Positions 18,292 through 28,155 are shown, counted from the stretch's first letter. The stretch is 64,000 bases of DNA from Roseobacter sp. (GCA_024636475.1 JAGXHA010000085.1:1-64000), one strand, 5' to 3'. Program-made: numbers and translations. The notes: generated by a model from the sequence alone, not told the origin.

Positions 18292-18899
18292 CCTAAGACC
18301 AGTCGGCTGCCCGCCTTCTCGAAAACCGCTTTCAAGGCAGGCGGGGCCTTAACAAATGAAACACGCGCGTCCTTCAAAAAAGTTGCCAGCAGATCGGCCA
18401 AAAGCCCTGCCTCAGGGTGGTGAACCTCAAGTGCTGTCAGCTTGCACCCAGACGCGTCCAGCCGTTGCGCGGGATGGGCGTCTGCTTGCCACTCAATCAA
18501 CGCCGGCGCACAGTTATCAAACGGCAGTATTCCTGACCGGGGCACCGCCATGCGCCACCGCAGATCCCCACGCTCCAGCTGAACAGGGGCACCAAATCCC
18601 TCTGGCAGGGCAGCCAGCGTGGCGTCCAGATCATTGCAGCGGCAAATCCAGTTCGTCAATCGCGCCTGACCTTGAAACCGGTCCAAATCAAACCACCGCG
18701 GACGGTCCGGAACGGGGGCATCGGGGTCAATCGCAATCGCCTCAAGATAAAGTCCATCCTCCAGCCCCATAAGCATGTTATGGGTATGAAAAACAGCGTG
18801 CTCGCCGCCCTGTTGCAGGGTGACGCCCAAAGCGTTTTGCACATGCTCTGTCGCCTCGCTCAATGTGACCGCCGCGACTGCGAGATGATCCAGTTCCAT
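18288..18899 (-). CDS. Glyoxalase-like (VOC superfamily) protein
   Basis: 203 residues. Opens MELDHLAVAAVTLSEA, the typical first VOC strand with its metal-binding His, then HNMLMGLEDGLYLEAIAIDP with a second ligand. The layout fits the Glyoxalase_3 group (a two-module protein) better than the shorter methylmalonyl-CoA epimerase, although the neighbour is methylmalonyl-CoA mutase. Start is chosen at ATG 18899 with GGAAG 8 nt upstream; ATG 18905 and TTG 18914 are alternatives. Substrate unknown. Confidence 0.72.
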   Translation of the reverse strand: MELDHLAVAAVTLSEATEHVQNALGVTLQQGGEHAVFHTHNMLMGLEDGLYLEAIAIDPDAPVPDRPRWFDLDRFQGQARLTNWICRCNDLDATLAALPEGFGAPVQLERGDLRWRMAVPRSGILPFDNCAPALIEWQADAHPAQRLDASGCKLTALEVHHPEAGLLADLLATFLKDARVSFVKAPPALKAVFEKAGSRLVLG

Positions 18900-18920
18900 C
18901 TTCATATCTTCCAAATGGTC

Positions 18921-18962
18921 AAAAATCCTCGGGGGAGTTTGAGGGGGCAGACAGCCCCCTCA
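18921..18962 (+). repeat. Intergenic hairpin repeat, family A, copy 2 (partial)
   Basis: AAAAATCCTCGGGGG followed by the hairpin TGAGGGGGC-AGACA-GCCCCCTCA (18940-18962). The CTTCTCTGGC part of the module is missing. It lies directly after the mutase stop and probably ends that transcript or stabilises its 3' end. Confidence 0.6.
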
Positions 18963-18971
18963 TCTACCGTC

Positions 18972-21101
18972 CTAACCGCGTGTTTCGCGGATCAGCTTCA
19001 AGATATCCTGCGCTGCATCAGGAATATTCGTGCCGGGTCCAAAGATCGCTTTGACCCCTGCATCACGCAAGAACTTATAATCCTGCTGAGGGATCACCCC
19101 GCCGCAAATGACCAAGATATCTTCGGCACCTGCATCTTTCAGCGCCTTGATCAATTGCGGTGCCAAAGTTTTATGACCAGCCGCCTGTGACGAAATACCA
19201 ATCACATGCACATCATTGTCGACGGCATCCTGTGCCGCTTCCGCCGGGGTTTGGAACAGCGGGCCCACGTCCACATCAAAGCCGATATCGGCAAAGGCTG
19301 TCGCGATCACTTTCGCCCCGCGATCATGCCCGTCCTGCCCCATTTTCACCACCAGCATCCGGGGACGCCGGCCTTCGGTTTCGGCAAAATCCTCAACCGA
19401 TTTCTGAATTTGGGCAAACCCGCTGTCGCCCTCATAGGCCGCACCGTACACACCGGCGAGGGTTTTGACCTCGGCGCGGTGACGGCCGAATTCGGTTTCC
19501 ATCGCCATGCTGATTTCGCCCACGGTCGCACGCGCACGCGCCGCCTCAACGGCACCTTCAAGCAGGTTACCGCCATCCTTGGCGCGGCGCGTCAACTCTT
19601 CCAGTGCGGCGGTACATGCTGCCTCGTCACGGTTGGCGCGCAACGTCTCCAGCCGCTTGATCTGGCTGTCGCGCACGGCGACATTGTCGACATCCATGAT
19701 ATCAATCGCATCCTCGGTCTCGCGGCGATACTTGTTGACGCCTACGATCACATCCGTCCCCCGGTCGATCTTGGCTTGGCGTGTTGCTGCGGCCTCTTCG
19801 ATGCGCAGTTTCGGCATTCCAGAGGCCACGGCCTTGGTCATGCCACCAAGTTCTTCGACCTCTTCGATCAATTTCCAAGCCGCTTCGGCCATATCGCTGG
19901 TCAGCTTTTCGACGTAATAGCTGCCTGCGAGCGGATCGACGACATTCGTGACCCCGGTTTCTTCTTGCAAAATCAGCTGGGTATTGCGGGCGATGCGCGA
20001 CGAGAATTCAGTCGGCAAGGCAATCGCCTCGTCCAAAGCATTTGTGTGCAGCGACTGGGTGCCACCCAGAACCGCCGACATCGCTTCGTATGCGGTGCGG
20101 ATGACGTTATTGTAGGGGTCTTGTTCCTGCAAAGAAACGCCCGAGGTCTGGCAATGGGTGCGCAGCATCAACGATTTTGGGTTCTTGGGCTGGAATTCAT
20201 CCATGATCCGCGACCACAGCAGACGGGCGGCACGCAGTTTGGCGGCCTCCATAAAGAAGTTCATGCCAATGCAGAAGAAAAAGCTCAGGCGCGGTGCGAA
20301 TTTATCAACGTCCATACCGGCGGCAATCGCTGTGCGCACGTATTCGCGGCCATCTGCCAGCGTGAACGCCAGTTCTTGAACAAGGTTCGCGCCCGCCTCC
20401 TGCATGTGGTAGCCCGAAATCGAGATCGAGTTGAATTTCGGCATATGATCCGAAGTATACTCGATAATATCGCCAATGATTTTCATCGAAGGTTCGGGCG
20501 GATAGATGTAGGTATTTCGCACCATGAATTCTTTGAGGATATCATTTTGAATGGTACCCGAGAGGACGGATTTATCATGCCCCTGCTCTTCGCCAGCGAC
20601 AATGAAATTGGCCAAGATTGGGATGACTGCCCCGTTCATCGTCATCGACACGGATACTTTGTCCAGCGGAATGCCGTCAAACAGGATCTTCATGTCTTCG
20701 ACTGAATCAATCGCCACACCGGCTTTGCCCACATCCCCTTCGACGCGGGGATGGTCGCTGTCATAACCCCGGTGGGTTGCCAGATCGAAGGCGACGGATA
20801 CGCCCTGCTGACCCGCAGCCAAAGCACGGCGGTAGAACGCGTTGGATGCTTCAGCCGTCGAGAACCCCGCGTATTGCCGGATCGTCCATGGCCGTCCTGC
20901 GTACATCGTTGCTTTGACACCACGCGTGAACGGCGCAGCGCCCGGCACGCCGCCCAAATGCTCAAGCCCGCCAATGTCATCGGCGGTATAAAGCGGCTTT
21001 ACGTCGATGCCTTCGAGCGTGTGCCAGGTCAGATCGTCAATGGAGCGTCCGCGCAGTTCGGCCTCAGCCAGATTGCGCCAAGTATCTTTGTCGGCTGTCA
21101 T
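18972..21101 (-). CDS. scpA: Methylmalonyl-CoA mutase
   Basis: 709-residue adenosylcobalamin enzyme converting (R)-methylmalonyl-CoA to succinyl-CoA, last step of the propionyl-CoA route. The N-terminal TIM barrel shows [18 protein letters not shown], and [17 protein letters not shown] and SMTMNGAV are substrate-binding stretches. The C-terminal cobalamin domain has GQDGHDRG with the cobalt-ligand His592 (codon 19326-19328), then [14 protein letters not shown] and [11 protein letters not shown] single-chain catalytic subunit of normal length. The start overlaps the end of the sulfotransferase gene by 38 bases. Together with pccA and pccB it forms the pathway block of this region. Confidence 0.96.
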   Translation of the reverse strand: MTADKDTWRNLAEAELRGRSIDDLTWHTLEGIDVKPLYTADDIGGLEHLGGVPGAAPFTRGVKATMYAGRPWTIRQYAGFSTAEASNAFYRRALAAGQQGVSVAFDLATHRGYDSDHPRVEGDVGKAGVAIDSVEDMKILFDGIPLDKVSVSMTMNGAVIPILANFIVAGEEQGHDKSVLSGTIQNDILKEFMVRNTYIYPPEPSMKIIGDIIEYTSDHMPKFNSISISGYHMQEAGANLVQELAFTLADGREYVRTAIAAGMDVDKFAPRLSFFFCIGMNFFMEAAKLRAARLLWSRIMDEFQPKNPKSLMLRTHCQTSGVSLQEQDPYNNVIRTAYEAMSAVLGGTQSLHTNALDEAIALPTEFSSRIARNTQLILQEETGVTNVVDPLAGSYYVEKLTSDMAEAAWKLIEEVEELGGMTKAVASGMPKLRIEEAAATRQAKIDRGTDVIVGVNKYRRETEDAIDIMDVDNVAVRDSQIKRLETLRANRDEAACTAALEELTRRAKDGGNLLEGAVEAARARATVGEISMAMETEFGRHRAEVKTLAGVYGAAYEGDSGFAQIQKSVEDFAETEGRRPRMLVVKMGQDGHDRGAKVIATAFADIGFDVDVGPLFQTPAEAAQDAVDNDVHVIGISSQAAGHKTLAPQLIKALKDAGAEDILVICGGVIPQQDYKFLRDAGVKAIFGPGTNIPDAAQDILKLIRETRG

Positions 21102-22005
21102 TGTTGTGTCCTTTTATAATGTCGCCCGTGGGCTGGCTTGTGCCTGCTCTTTTACGGGTCGGATTCCGTGTCAGTTTGGCCAGACCATCCGCACCGGCAG
21201 CAAGCCAGAAAAGATCATCTGAATATGTCTCGCGCAGCGCTTCGGCCTGCGACGGGGTGAAAGGGTTCCAACGGCCGGTACTGTCCGGCAGCAAGTCCGG
21301 GTCCTGCCCCCGCTCTGCCAAAATGGCGCGCAGCGCAGGCAGGTCTGGTGCCCGGTTTGCCCAATGGCGTTGCACGTCCGGTGGTGCTGCGACCCCGGTC
21401 GCCTGCGCAAGCAAGTCATTGGGGTGGCCTGCATATTCCTCGAAACATGACACCTGAATGTCGGTATTTGGCATCGCGCAGGCCAGATCCACAATAACGT
21501 CGCGCCAACTGCGCGGCGACATCGCAATGCGGGCCAGCTTTGCCTGATCTGGCAGTTGATGGCCCCGCGATACCGCATAGGCGGCAGCCGAAGACCACCA
21601 CATTTCTGGCGACCGTATGGTTAACACAATCCGGTTGATCCGGTGGTCGAACGCAGCACTATACCGCGCCATCCGTTCGCCAATGGCGGGGAAAAGCGCG
21701 CCGGTTCGAACACAATCTCGCGAACAGCCAATCATGTTCTCGTCCGAGATCAGCAATCGGGCAAGCCCTGCATCCCGGCTTTTGGCAAGCTGAAAGGCGA
21801 TCCGTCCATTGACCCGCTCGGGCGTTGCGCCGGGCATGGCATGCCCCGGAGCAGGAAAAAGGCCCGCAAAAAGCCCTTTTCGGGTGCGCAAGGGCCCCCA
21901 AATGCCGGTGCCCGATGCCAAAATAGCATCGGCGTTTGAACGCAGATAGCGTTGGAAGCTGGTTGTTGCCGTTCGGTGCGCGCCTAGATGCAGGATGATA
22001 TCCAT
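21064..22005 (-). CDS. Sulfotransferase-like protein
   Basis: 313 residues. The N-terminus [19 protein letters not shown] matches the PAPS 5'-phosphosulfate loop of sulfotransferases (HxGxxRTATT). [14 protein letters not shown] near residue 130 resembles the 3'-phosphate-binding strand (R-S-P). Acceptor unknown; Rhodobacteraceae carry many such genes, often near polysaccharide functions, but here it is inserted between pccA and the mutase. I start at ATG 22005 because the P-loop-like motif then falls at residue 7; an in-frame ATG lies at 22074. The last 38 bases overlap the mutase gene, so co-transcription is likely. Confidence 0.7.
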   Translation of the reverse strand: MDIILHLGAHRTATTSFQRYLRSNADAILASGTGIWGPLRTRKGLFAGLFPAPGHAMPGATPERVNGRIAFQLAKSRDAGLARLLISDENMIGCSRDCVRTGALFPAIGERMARYSAAFDHRINRIVLTIRSPEMWWSSAAAYAVSRGHQLPDQAKLARIAMSPRSWRDVIVDLACAMPNTDIQVSCFEEYAGHPNDLLAQATGVAAPPDVQRHWANRAPDLPALRAILAERGQDPDLLPDSTGRWNPFTPSQAEALRETYSDDLFWLAAGADGLAKLTRNPTRKRAGTSQPTGDIIKGHNNDSRQRYLAQSG

Positions 22006-22173
22006 GAGCTTTTTACTCAACCTTCGCAAGGGAACCGCCCCAGCCGGTCCATTCAGGGAAACTATCTGTTTCATGGCCGAAGACCCATTGCATTAAGGTT
22101 AATACGAGCTTGCGCCAATTTGCGCATCGCAATCCCGCTTAAAGACCTTATATCTGACGCAGTAGGAGAAAAA

Positions 22174-22635
22174 ATGAAACGTGTAATAACCCTTGTTTTT
22201 GCTGGATTGTTTGCCGTAGCGGCATCTGCGCAATCGGCCACCGAACCACAGGAAACTGCCCTGTTTTTGCAGGCAGATATGGACGATTTAAGTGAATTCC
22301 ATTGGAAAAAGAGACCAGTTTTGGTCTTTGCAGACAGTGAAAACGACCCTGCCTTCGAAGCGCAGATGGAGTTATTGCGAGAGCAGACCCAAGATTTGCT
22401 TTCCAGAGACGTGGTTGTTTTGATCGATACCGACCCCGCAGCACGCAGCCCATTGCGGCTGAAAATGCGGCCAAGGGGCTTTATGTTGGTGCTGGTTGGC
22501 AAGGATGGCGAGATCAAACTGCGCAAGCCCCGCCCTTGGGATGTGCGCGAGATCACCCGCAGCATCGACAAAATGACAATCCGGCAGCGTGAGATCCGCG
22601 ATAAAAAAGAAGAGGCCGGGAATATCTTTGACTGA
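22174..22635 (+). CDS. DUF4174 periplasmic protein
   Basis: 153 residues with a Sec signal MKRVITLVFAGLFAVAASAQ. The mature part, with RPVLVFADSENDPAFEAQ and GFMLVLVGKDGEIKLRKPRPW, has the thioredoxin-like layout of DUF4174, ending in a basic helix (RSIDKMTIRQREIRDKK). No CxxC is present, so not a classic thiol oxidoreductase. ATG 22174 has AGGAGAA 5 nt upstream, which decides the start against longer in-frame versions. Encoded on the plus strand inside a minus-strand block, so it must have its own promoter in 22006-22173. Confidence 0.8.
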   Translation: MKRVITLVFAGLFAVAASAQSATEPQETALFLQADMDDLSEFHWKKRPVLVFADSENDPAFEAQMELLREQTQDLLSRDVVVLIDTDPAARSPLRLKMRPRGFMLVLVGKDGEIKLRKPRPWDVREITRSIDKMTIRQREIRDKKEEAGNIFD

Positions 22636-22720
22636 GGCACGCACAGAAGAACACCCGCCGATTTGGCAGATTGTGCCGGTTCTGTGGGATTGAATCTGCG
22701 CGCGTCACAAGCCATCTGAT

Positions 22721-24766
22721 TTATTCAAACTCGATGATAACATCGTCAACGGCCAAGCTGTCGCCAGCGGTTGCGTTGATCTTGGACACGACGCCCTTCT
22801 TTTCGGCGCGCAGGATGTTCTCCATCTTCATCGCCTCGATCGTGCACAGGTTCTGCCCTTCCTGCACCTCGTCACCCACCTCGACGTCGATCTTAACCAC
22901 AAGGCCAGGCATCGGGCACAGCAGCAGCTTTGATGTATCTGGCGGCAATTTTTCGGGCATCAGACGGGCAAGTTCTGCCTGACGCGGGCTGCGCACATGA
23001 ACCTTCATGTCGGCACCGCGCGTGCGCACCCGGAAACCACCCGAGATTTTGCCTACTTTCAGGATCAAGGGCGTATCATTCACCATCATCTTGGCCAGTT
23101 GATCGCCCGGCGTCCAATTGCCCGCAACCCGCAACGAGGTGCCATCGACGAATGTGACGGTTGCCCCTTTCGGGTCTGCGTCGATTTCAACATCATAAGA
23201 TTGCCCCCAAATGGCGACATTCCAGGCTGTGCCGACTTTGCGTTCGTGATTGTCCATCCGGCCGGACACACGGGTCCTGCGGATTTCGCCAACACGGTGC
23301 ATCGCGGCCGTTGCAGCGGCAATACGGCGCAAATCTTCTTCAGGCAGGTCAACGCCGACGAAACCATCAGGGTATTGTTCTTCGATAAAGGCAGTCGTCA
23401 TATCGCCCGCGATAAAGATCGGGTGGTCCATAACGGCGCTAAGGAACGGCAGGTTATGCCCGATGCCTTCGACCTCGAAACTGTCCAGCGCAACGCGCAT
23501 CGCTTCAACCGCTTCGGCCCGCGTGGGGGCCCATGTGCACAGCTTGGCAATCATTGGATCATAATACATGCTAATCTCGCCGCCCTCGTAGACGCCGGTA
23601 TCATTGCGCACGGCCACGTCACCCGAGGGGGCATCGCCTTGCCATTTGCCATTCACCAGCATCGGACCGGCAGCAACCTCCATCGGGGGGCGGTAACGGG
23701 TCAGACGGCCGATCGAGGGCAAGAAGCCGCGATAGGGATCCTCGGCATAAAGACGGTTTTCGATGGACCAGCCTGTCAATTTTACTTCGTCTTGGGTCAT
23801 GGTCAGCTTTTCGCCGTTGGCGACACGGATCATCTGTTCTACCAGATCGACGCCGGTGATCAGCTCGGTCACAGGGTGTTCCACCTGAAGACGTGTGTTC
23901 ATTTCGAGGAAATAGAAATTCCTCTCTCCGTCCACAATGAATTCGACTGTCCCAGCCGAGGTATACCCAACGGCCTGCGCCAAGGCGACGGACTGTTCGC
24001 CCATGGCTTTGCGGGTGGCCTCGTCCAGGAACGGGCTGGGCGCTTCTTCAACAACTTTCTGGTTGCGGCGCTGGATCGAACATTCGCGCTCACCCAGATA
24101 AATGCCGTTGCCGTGGGCATCGCAGAGCACCTGAATTTCGATGTGACGGGGCTGTGTCACGAATTTCTCGATAAAAATACGGTCATCGCCAAAACTGTTT
24201 GCAGCCTCGTTTTTGGACGATTGAAACCCTTCGCGGGCCTCTGCATCGTTCCATGCGATCCGCATCCCCTTGCCGCCGCCACCCGCTGACGCCTTGAGCA
24301 TCACAGGATAGCCGACTTCGTTCGAGATTTTCACCGCCTCATCCGCGTCGGCGATAAGCCCCATGTAGCCAGGCACAGTCGATACGCCCGCTTCCTGCGC
24401 AATCTTTTTCGAGGTGATCTTGTCGCCCATCTTTTCGATCGCGCCAACTGGAGGGCCAACAAAGGACACGCCAGCTGCCGAAAGCGCTTCGGCAAACTTG
24501 GAGTTTTCGGACAGGAAACCATACCCGGGATGCACCGCCTGCGCGCCCGACGCCTTCACCGCCTCCATCACCTTGTCGATGACGATATAGGACTGGTTGG
24601 CGGGTGATGGCCCGATGTGGATTGCCTCGTCTGCCATTTGCACGTGCAGCGCCTGCGCATCGGCGTCGGAATAGATCGCGACGGTCTGGATGCCCATCTT
24701 TTTTGCCGTCTTGATGACACGGCAGGCTATTTCGCCGCGGTTGGCGATCAGGATCTTATTGAACAT
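22721..24766 (-). CDS. pccA: Propionyl-CoA carboxylase alpha subunit (biotin carboxylase + BCCP)
   Basis: 681 residues. Residues 1-450: biotin carboxylase with ATP-grasp (KILIANRGEIACRVI, KASAGGGGKGMRIAW, EMNTRLQVEHPVTE). A middle BT domain follows. C-terminal biotin carrier domain with EAMKMEN; Lys647 (codon 22826-22828) is the biotinylation site, 34 residues from the end as usual. Carboxylates biotin for transfer to propionyl-CoA by PccB (26562-28094). The Met-Lys-Met motif, length and neighbours make propionyl-CoA the expected substrate. A terminator lies between it and the upstream small lipoprotein gene. Confidence 0.95.
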   Translation of the reverse strand: MFNKILIANRGEIACRVIKTAKKMGIQTVAIYSDADAQALHVQMADEAIHIGPSPANQSYIVIDKVMEAVKASGAQAVHPGYGFLSENSKFAEALSAAGVSFVGPPVGAIEKMGDKITSKKIAQEAGVSTVPGYMGLIADADEAVKISNEVGYPVMLKASAGGGGKGMRIAWNDAEAREGFQSSKNEAANSFGDDRIFIEKFVTQPRHIEIQVLCDAHGNGIYLGERECSIQRRNQKVVEEAPSPFLDEATRKAMGEQSVALAQAVGYTSAGTVEFIVDGERNFYFLEMNTRLQVEHPVTELITGVDLVEQMIRVANGEKLTMTQDEVKLTGWSIENRLYAEDPYRGFLPSIGRLTRYRPPMEVAAGPMLVNGKWQGDAPSGDVAVRNDTGVYEGGEISMYYDPMIAKLCTWAPTRAEAVEAMRVALDSFEVEGIGHNLPFLSAVMDHPIFIAGDMTTAFIEEQYPDGFVGVDLPEEDLRRIAAATAAMHRVGEIRRTRVSGRMDNHERKVGTAWNVAIWGQSYDVEIDADPKGATVTFVDGTSLRVAGNWTPGDQLAKMMVNDTPLILKVGKISGGFRVRTRGADMKVHVRSPRQAELARLMPEKLPPDTSKLLLCPMPGLVVKIDVEVGDEVQEGQNLCTIEAMKMENILRAEKKGVVSKINATAGDSLAVDDVIIEFE

Positions 24767-24796
24767 GGGCTGTCCTTTGTGGTCTTGAGGAAACGG

Positions 24797-24829
24797 AAAA
24801 ACCCCGCGTCAGCATCAGCTGAGCGGGGC
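24797..24829 (-). terminator. Intrinsic terminator between small lipoprotein gene and pccA
   Basis: CCCCGC (24802-24807) pairs with GCGGGG (24823-24828), and TCAG with CTGA inside it. Read on the minus strand the stem is followed by TTTTT. It would stop transcripts from 24883-25089 before pccA, or attenuate read-through. Confidence 0.65.
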
Positions 24830-24882
24830 ATTTGTTTAGATTTGACGGGACGTTGGCGCGCAGAGCGCCAGCGGTTTTTAAA

Positions 24883-25089
24883 TTACCGGCAGCGTACGGC
24901 ACCCGACTGGCAGGCAAGCACATTGGCACCAGCACCGATTGCAGCACCTTCAACAATGCCGCCACCTGTGAGGGCAGCTGCACCAGCACCGACCGCGCCG
25001 CCACCAAGAGCTTGCTTTCCGATAGTGTCACCACAGGCTGCAAGGCCTGCACAAGCTGTAACGGCGAGGAGAATGTTTTTAACTGACAT
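24883..25089 (-). CDS. Small glycine-zipper lipoprotein
   Basis: 68 residues. Signal MSVKNILLAVTACAGLAAC with lipobox LAAC (Cys19), then GDTIGKQALGGG and a glycine/alanine-rich zipper (AVGAGAAALTGGG, AAIGAGANVLAC) and a short C-terminal ACQSGAVRC with two cysteines that could pair. Resembles the small lipoproteins found between pccB and pccA in related genomes. AAGGA precedes ATG by 9 nt. Role unknown; membrane association is inferred. Confidence 0.75.
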   Translation of the reverse strand: MSVKNILLAVTACAGLAACGDTIGKQALGGGAVGAGAAALTGGGIVEGAAIGAGANVLACQSGAVRCR

Positions 25090-25264
25090 AAGAATGATCC
25101 TTTTGATCTGAACTGATCTGCTTTTTGCGTATGCTTATTAACGCAGCACTGGATCGAAGGTTCCGCCAGCTTGGGGCTTTTGCCAAGACCCAGCAAAAAC
25201 GCAGGCGCAAATCCGCTAACATTGCGGCACTGATCTGCGGAACTTTGCTGAGCGGTCATGATCA

Positions 25265-25612
25265 TCACTCCTCGAACACGTCAGGATATGATGCACGGGC
25301 GAGATTTACGTTGATCCTCAAAAGCGCTTCGTAGTCTTCAGGATCAAACGGATCCTGGTCTGGAACTACCTCGCGACCAAAAAGCCACGACAGACGACCC
25401 GCATCCAGATTGCCGCGCTCGAATGGTTCTTCGCCAAAGGAGTCCCACAAGGCTTGCATGAAAGCCGTATCAGCCCGCCGGTCAACAGACTTGCGATCAG
25501 AGCGACGCTCTCTCCGGGTAAGCGGCGTGACGCCTTTTGGATTGGCGCGACGGATGGTGAATTGAAAGTCCGAACCGGGCATGCGCCCGGGAAAACCGCG
25601 ATGTTTCAGCAT
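25265..25612 (-). CDS. Hypothetical protein, 115 aa
   Basis: Soluble, arginine-rich in the first half (LTRRERRSDRKSVDRRADT) and acidic in the second (DQDPFDPEDYEALLRI). GGAGG 5 nt before ATG 25612 supports the start. No signal peptide, membrane segment or known motif. It lies between two tiny lipoprotein genes inside the pccB-pccA interval, an arrangement I recall in other Rhodobacteraceae, so it is probably real and conserved, but I cannot assign a function. Confidence 0.65.
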   Translation of the reverse strand: MLKHRGFPGRMPGSDFQFTIRRANPKGVTPLTRRERRSDRKSVDRRADTAFMQALWDSFGEEPFERGNLDAGRLSWLFGREVVPDQDPFDPEDYEALLRINVNLARASYPDVFEE

Positions 25613-25699
25613 GATGCCCTCCGAACGAAAGGGGCCATGCGCGGCGCGTCAGATAGAACGGGTGAGAGGACAGGCGCGGACGCCTGCCCTCGGCAAGTC

Positions 25700-25843
25700 T
25701 TACTTGTACTTGCCTGTGTATACTGGCTCAACCGAGATTGGCTCGGGTGCAACCACAACATATTCTTCTTGCTGCTTTGGTGCGCATGCCGAAACGACTG
25801 CGATAAGGCCGAATGCGGCCAACATTTTGATGCTCTTTGACAT
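25700..25843 (-). CDS. Very small lipoprotein, 47 aa
   Basis: MSKSIKMLAAFGLIAVVSAC is a full lipoprotein signal with lipobox VSAC (Cys20); the mature peptide is only 28 residues (APKQQEEYVVVAPEPISVEP, then VYTGKYK). AGGAG lies 5-6 nt upstream of ATG 25843. Too short for most gene callers. Likely a lipid-anchored outer- or inner-membrane peptide. It is transcribed in the same direction as pccB and pccA. Function unknown. Confidence 0.7.
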   Translation of the reverse strand: MSKSIKMLAAFGLIAVVSACAPKQQEEYVVVAPEPISVEPVYTGKYK

Positions 25844-26057
25844 CTAAGTCTCCTGTAACTGTTTGAAGGGTCTGACACTGCCTCATGCGGATGAGACCCC
25901 GATTTTGAGGTAAGGGATACTTGGGTATTCCTTGACCTGACTTTACCGCAGTTGCCACGCATTGCATACGGGCTGCTTTCCAATCGGCAAGAATGTGGCG
26001 GCAAAGCCGCAGTTGCGTGTATAACCAAAGGTGGTTGCGCAAGATGTTGTGGTTGCA

Positions 26058-26435
26058 TCACAAACCCTCCCAGATGCAGGTGCCGTTTTCCAGGCGATAT
26101 GCTTCGAAAAACTGCGTCGTATCTGGGTCAGTGGAGCCAAACTCAACCGCACGGTCCGCCAGAGAGATCACAATCACGTCGCCCTTGAGCGCATACGCCG
26201 CGACATAGGGGATGACCAGAGTGTCGCACAGCGCAGTCATATCAGGGCCTGCAAGATCATATCCGACACTGCCGCCCTCGCGTGCGATTTGCGGTGCCAC
26301 GAAGCGAAAGCGAAGCCAGGTCTCGACCCCCATCTGATCCACAAGCACCTCTTGCAGTTCCACCGGTTGACCCGATGGAACATCAACCGCCAGCGCGGAT
26401 GTCGCGACAAAGATGAAAGCAGCGGCGAGTTTCAT
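26058..26435 (-). CDS. DUF6497 family exported protein
   Basis: 125 residues with a Sec signal MKLAAAFIFVATSALA. The mature part (VPSGQPVELQEVLVDQ, WLRFRFVAPQIAREGGSVGY) and the conserved C-terminal cysteine in LENGTCIWEGL, with another in ALCDTLVIPY, fit DUF6497, a family I know from Rhodobacteraceae next to pccB. The two cysteines may form a disulfide in the periplasm. Function unknown. It follows pccB on the same strand with a 126-nt gap that holds a family-A repeat. Confidence 0.75.
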   Translation of the reverse strand: MKLAAAFIFVATSALAVDVPSGQPVELQEVLVDQMGVETWLRFRFVAPQIAREGGSVGYDLAGPDMTALCDTLVIPYVAAYALKGDVIVISLADRAVEFGSTDPDTTQFFEAYRLENGTCIWEGL

Positions 26436-26521
26436 ATTGTACGCTGGCCCGCCTGTGCGGGTATCTTTTTAGGGTCATCATTAAATGGCGGCATCACGCG
26501 CGTCTCCCGTCGCACCAAAGA

Positions 26522-26561
26522 ATTTTTCGCCTTCGGCGAGGATATTTAAGAGCCAGAGAAG
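26522..26561 (-). repeat. Intergenic hairpin repeat, family A, copy 3
   Basis: On the minus strand, directly after the pccB stop: CTTCTCTGGCTCTTAAATAT then CCTCGCC-GAA-GGCGA. The first 20 bases are identical to copy 1. The stem is shorter and is followed by A-residues, not T-residues, so it does not look like a standard terminator. Confidence 0.65.
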
Positions 26562-28094
26562 TTATAGTGGAATGTTGTCGTGTTTCTTCCATGGCATCGT
26601 TTTGGACTTATTGCGCAAGGACGCAAAGGCGCGGGCGATACGTTTGCGGGTCATGCGCGGTTGGATCACCTCGTCAATGAAACCGCGTTCTGCCGCAACG
26701 AAGGGATTGGCAAAGCGCGTTTCGTAGTCTGCCGCGTGGCTCACGATTTTTTCGGGATTTTTCAAATCGGCGCGGTGGATGCTCTCGGTCGCCCCTTTAG
26801 CCCCCATGACTGCAATTTCGGCTGTGGGCCAGGCGTAGTTGAAATCAGATTGCAAGTGTTTGGACGCCATGACGACATAGGCACCGCCGTAGGCTTTGCG
26901 GGTGATCACCGTCACCATCGGCACCGTCGCTTCGCCATAAGCAAACAGAAGCTTCGCACCGTGTTTAATCACGCCACCGTATTCCTGGCTTGTTCCCGGC
27001 AGAAAGCCCGGCACGTCAATCAAGGTCAGAATTGGGATTTCAAACGCATCGCAAAAGCGCACGAAGCGGGCGGCCTTGCGGGCAGAATCGATATCCAGAA
27101 CACCGGCCAGTACCATTGGCTGGTTTGCCACGACCCCGACGGTGCGCCCTTCGATGCGGATAAAGCCGGTTACAATGTTCTTGGCGAACTCTTGCTGGAT
27201 TTCGTAAAAATCCGCCTCGTCCGCCAGCTTGAGGATCAGCTCTTTCATGTCGTAGGGCGTATTCGCATTGGCGGGCACCAATGTGTCCAGCGAAGGCTCT
27301 ATCCGGTCGGGTTCATCAAAGAACGGGCGGACGGGCGGCTTTTCACGGTTATTTGCGGGCAGGAAATCAACAAGGCGGCGCACCTCGGCCAAGGCCTCGA
27401 CATCGTTTTCAAACGCGGCATCGGCAACCGATGATTTTCGCGTATGTGTGCTGGCACCGCCCAATTCTTCGGATGTGACCTGTTCGTTGGTCACCGTCTT
27501 GACCACATCGGGGCCGGTCACGAACATATAAGAGCTGTCTTTGACCATGAAAATAAAGTCGGTCATCGCAGGGCTGTAGACCGCGCCGCCTGCGCAAGGC
27601 CCCATGATCACCGAAATCTGCGGCACCACACCAGAGGCCTGAATGTTGCGCTGGAAGACCTCGCCATAGCCCGCAAGGCTATCGACGCCCTCTTGGATAC
27701 GCGCGCCACCGGAATCGTTGATACCGATGATGGGGGCACCGTTTTGAACAGCCATATCCATGATCTTGCAGATTTTCTTTGCGTGTGTTTCAGAGACCGA
27801 CCCGCCCAGAACAGTAAAGTCCTGCGAGAAAACATAGACCAGGCGGCCATTGATGGTGCCCCAGCCTGTGACAACTCCGTCGCCCGCAGGCTTTTGCTGA
27901 TCCATCCCGAAGTCGGTGCAGCGGTGGGTGACGAACATGTCGAACTCTTCGAAAGACCCCTCGTCCAGCAGCAGATCGACACGCTCGCGGGCTGTCAGTT
28001 TGCCTCGTCCGTGCTGCGCATCGATCCGGTTTTGGCCGCCACCCAAACGGGCACCTTCGCGACGGTCTTCAAGCTGTTCCAGGATATCTTTCAT
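26562..28094 (-). CDS. pccB: Propionyl-CoA carboxylase beta subunit (carboxyltransferase)
   Basis: 510-residue crotonase-fold carboxyltransferase that moves CO2 from biotin on PccA to propionyl-CoA, giving methylmalonyl-CoA. Oxyanion-hole glycines are visible in [11 protein letters not shown] and in [13 protein letters not shown] (N-domain) and in DVPGFLPGT and [11 protein letters not shown] (C-domain). The N-terminus [19 protein letters not shown] is family-typical. First gene of the minus-strand run; its promoter region (28095-28262) contains several TTTGCAAA-type sites, so PccR probably controls it. Confidence 0.96.
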   Translation of the reverse strand: MKDILEQLEDRREGARLGGGQNRIDAQHGRGKLTARERVDLLLDEGSFEEFDMFVTHRCTDFGMDQQKPAGDGVVTGWGTINGRLVYVFSQDFTVLGGSVSETHAKKICKIMDMAVQNGAPIIGINDSGGARIQEGVDSLAGYGEVFQRNIQASGVVPQISVIMGPCAGGAVYSPAMTDFIFMVKDSSYMFVTGPDVVKTVTNEQVTSEELGGASTHTRKSSVADAAFENDVEALAEVRRLVDFLPANNREKPPVRPFFDEPDRIEPSLDTLVPANANTPYDMKELILKLADEADFYEIQQEFAKNIVTGFIRIEGRTVGVVANQPMVLAGVLDIDSARKAARFVRFCDAFEIPILTLIDVPGFLPGTSQEYGGVIKHGAKLLFAYGEATVPMVTVITRKAYGGAYVVMASKHLQSDFNYAWPTAEIAVMGAKGATESIHRADLKNPEKIVSHAADYETRFANPFVAAERGFIDEVIQPRMTRKRIARAFASLRNKSKTMPWKKHDNIPL

Positions 28095-28155
28095 GACGCA
28101 CCTCTGTTAGATTTTCACCATACTAGCTATTGCCGAGAGACAACCAAAGCTTCTT

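Noticed and set aside
19206..20705. A 499-codon plus-strand frame
   Set aside because: Antisense shadow of methylmalonyl-CoA mutase; His/Arg/Gly-rich translation with no domain.
21064..22005. Sulfotransferase considered as part of a surface-polysaccharide island
   Set aside because: No glycosyltransferase or polymer export genes are nearby.
22997..24289. A 430-codon plus-strand frame
   Set aside because: Antisense shadow of pccA.
24797..24829. Hairpin before pccA considered as a riboswitch
   Set aside because: It is a simple stem with a T-run on the minus strand, directly after a small gene; no conserved aptamer-like sequence is visible.
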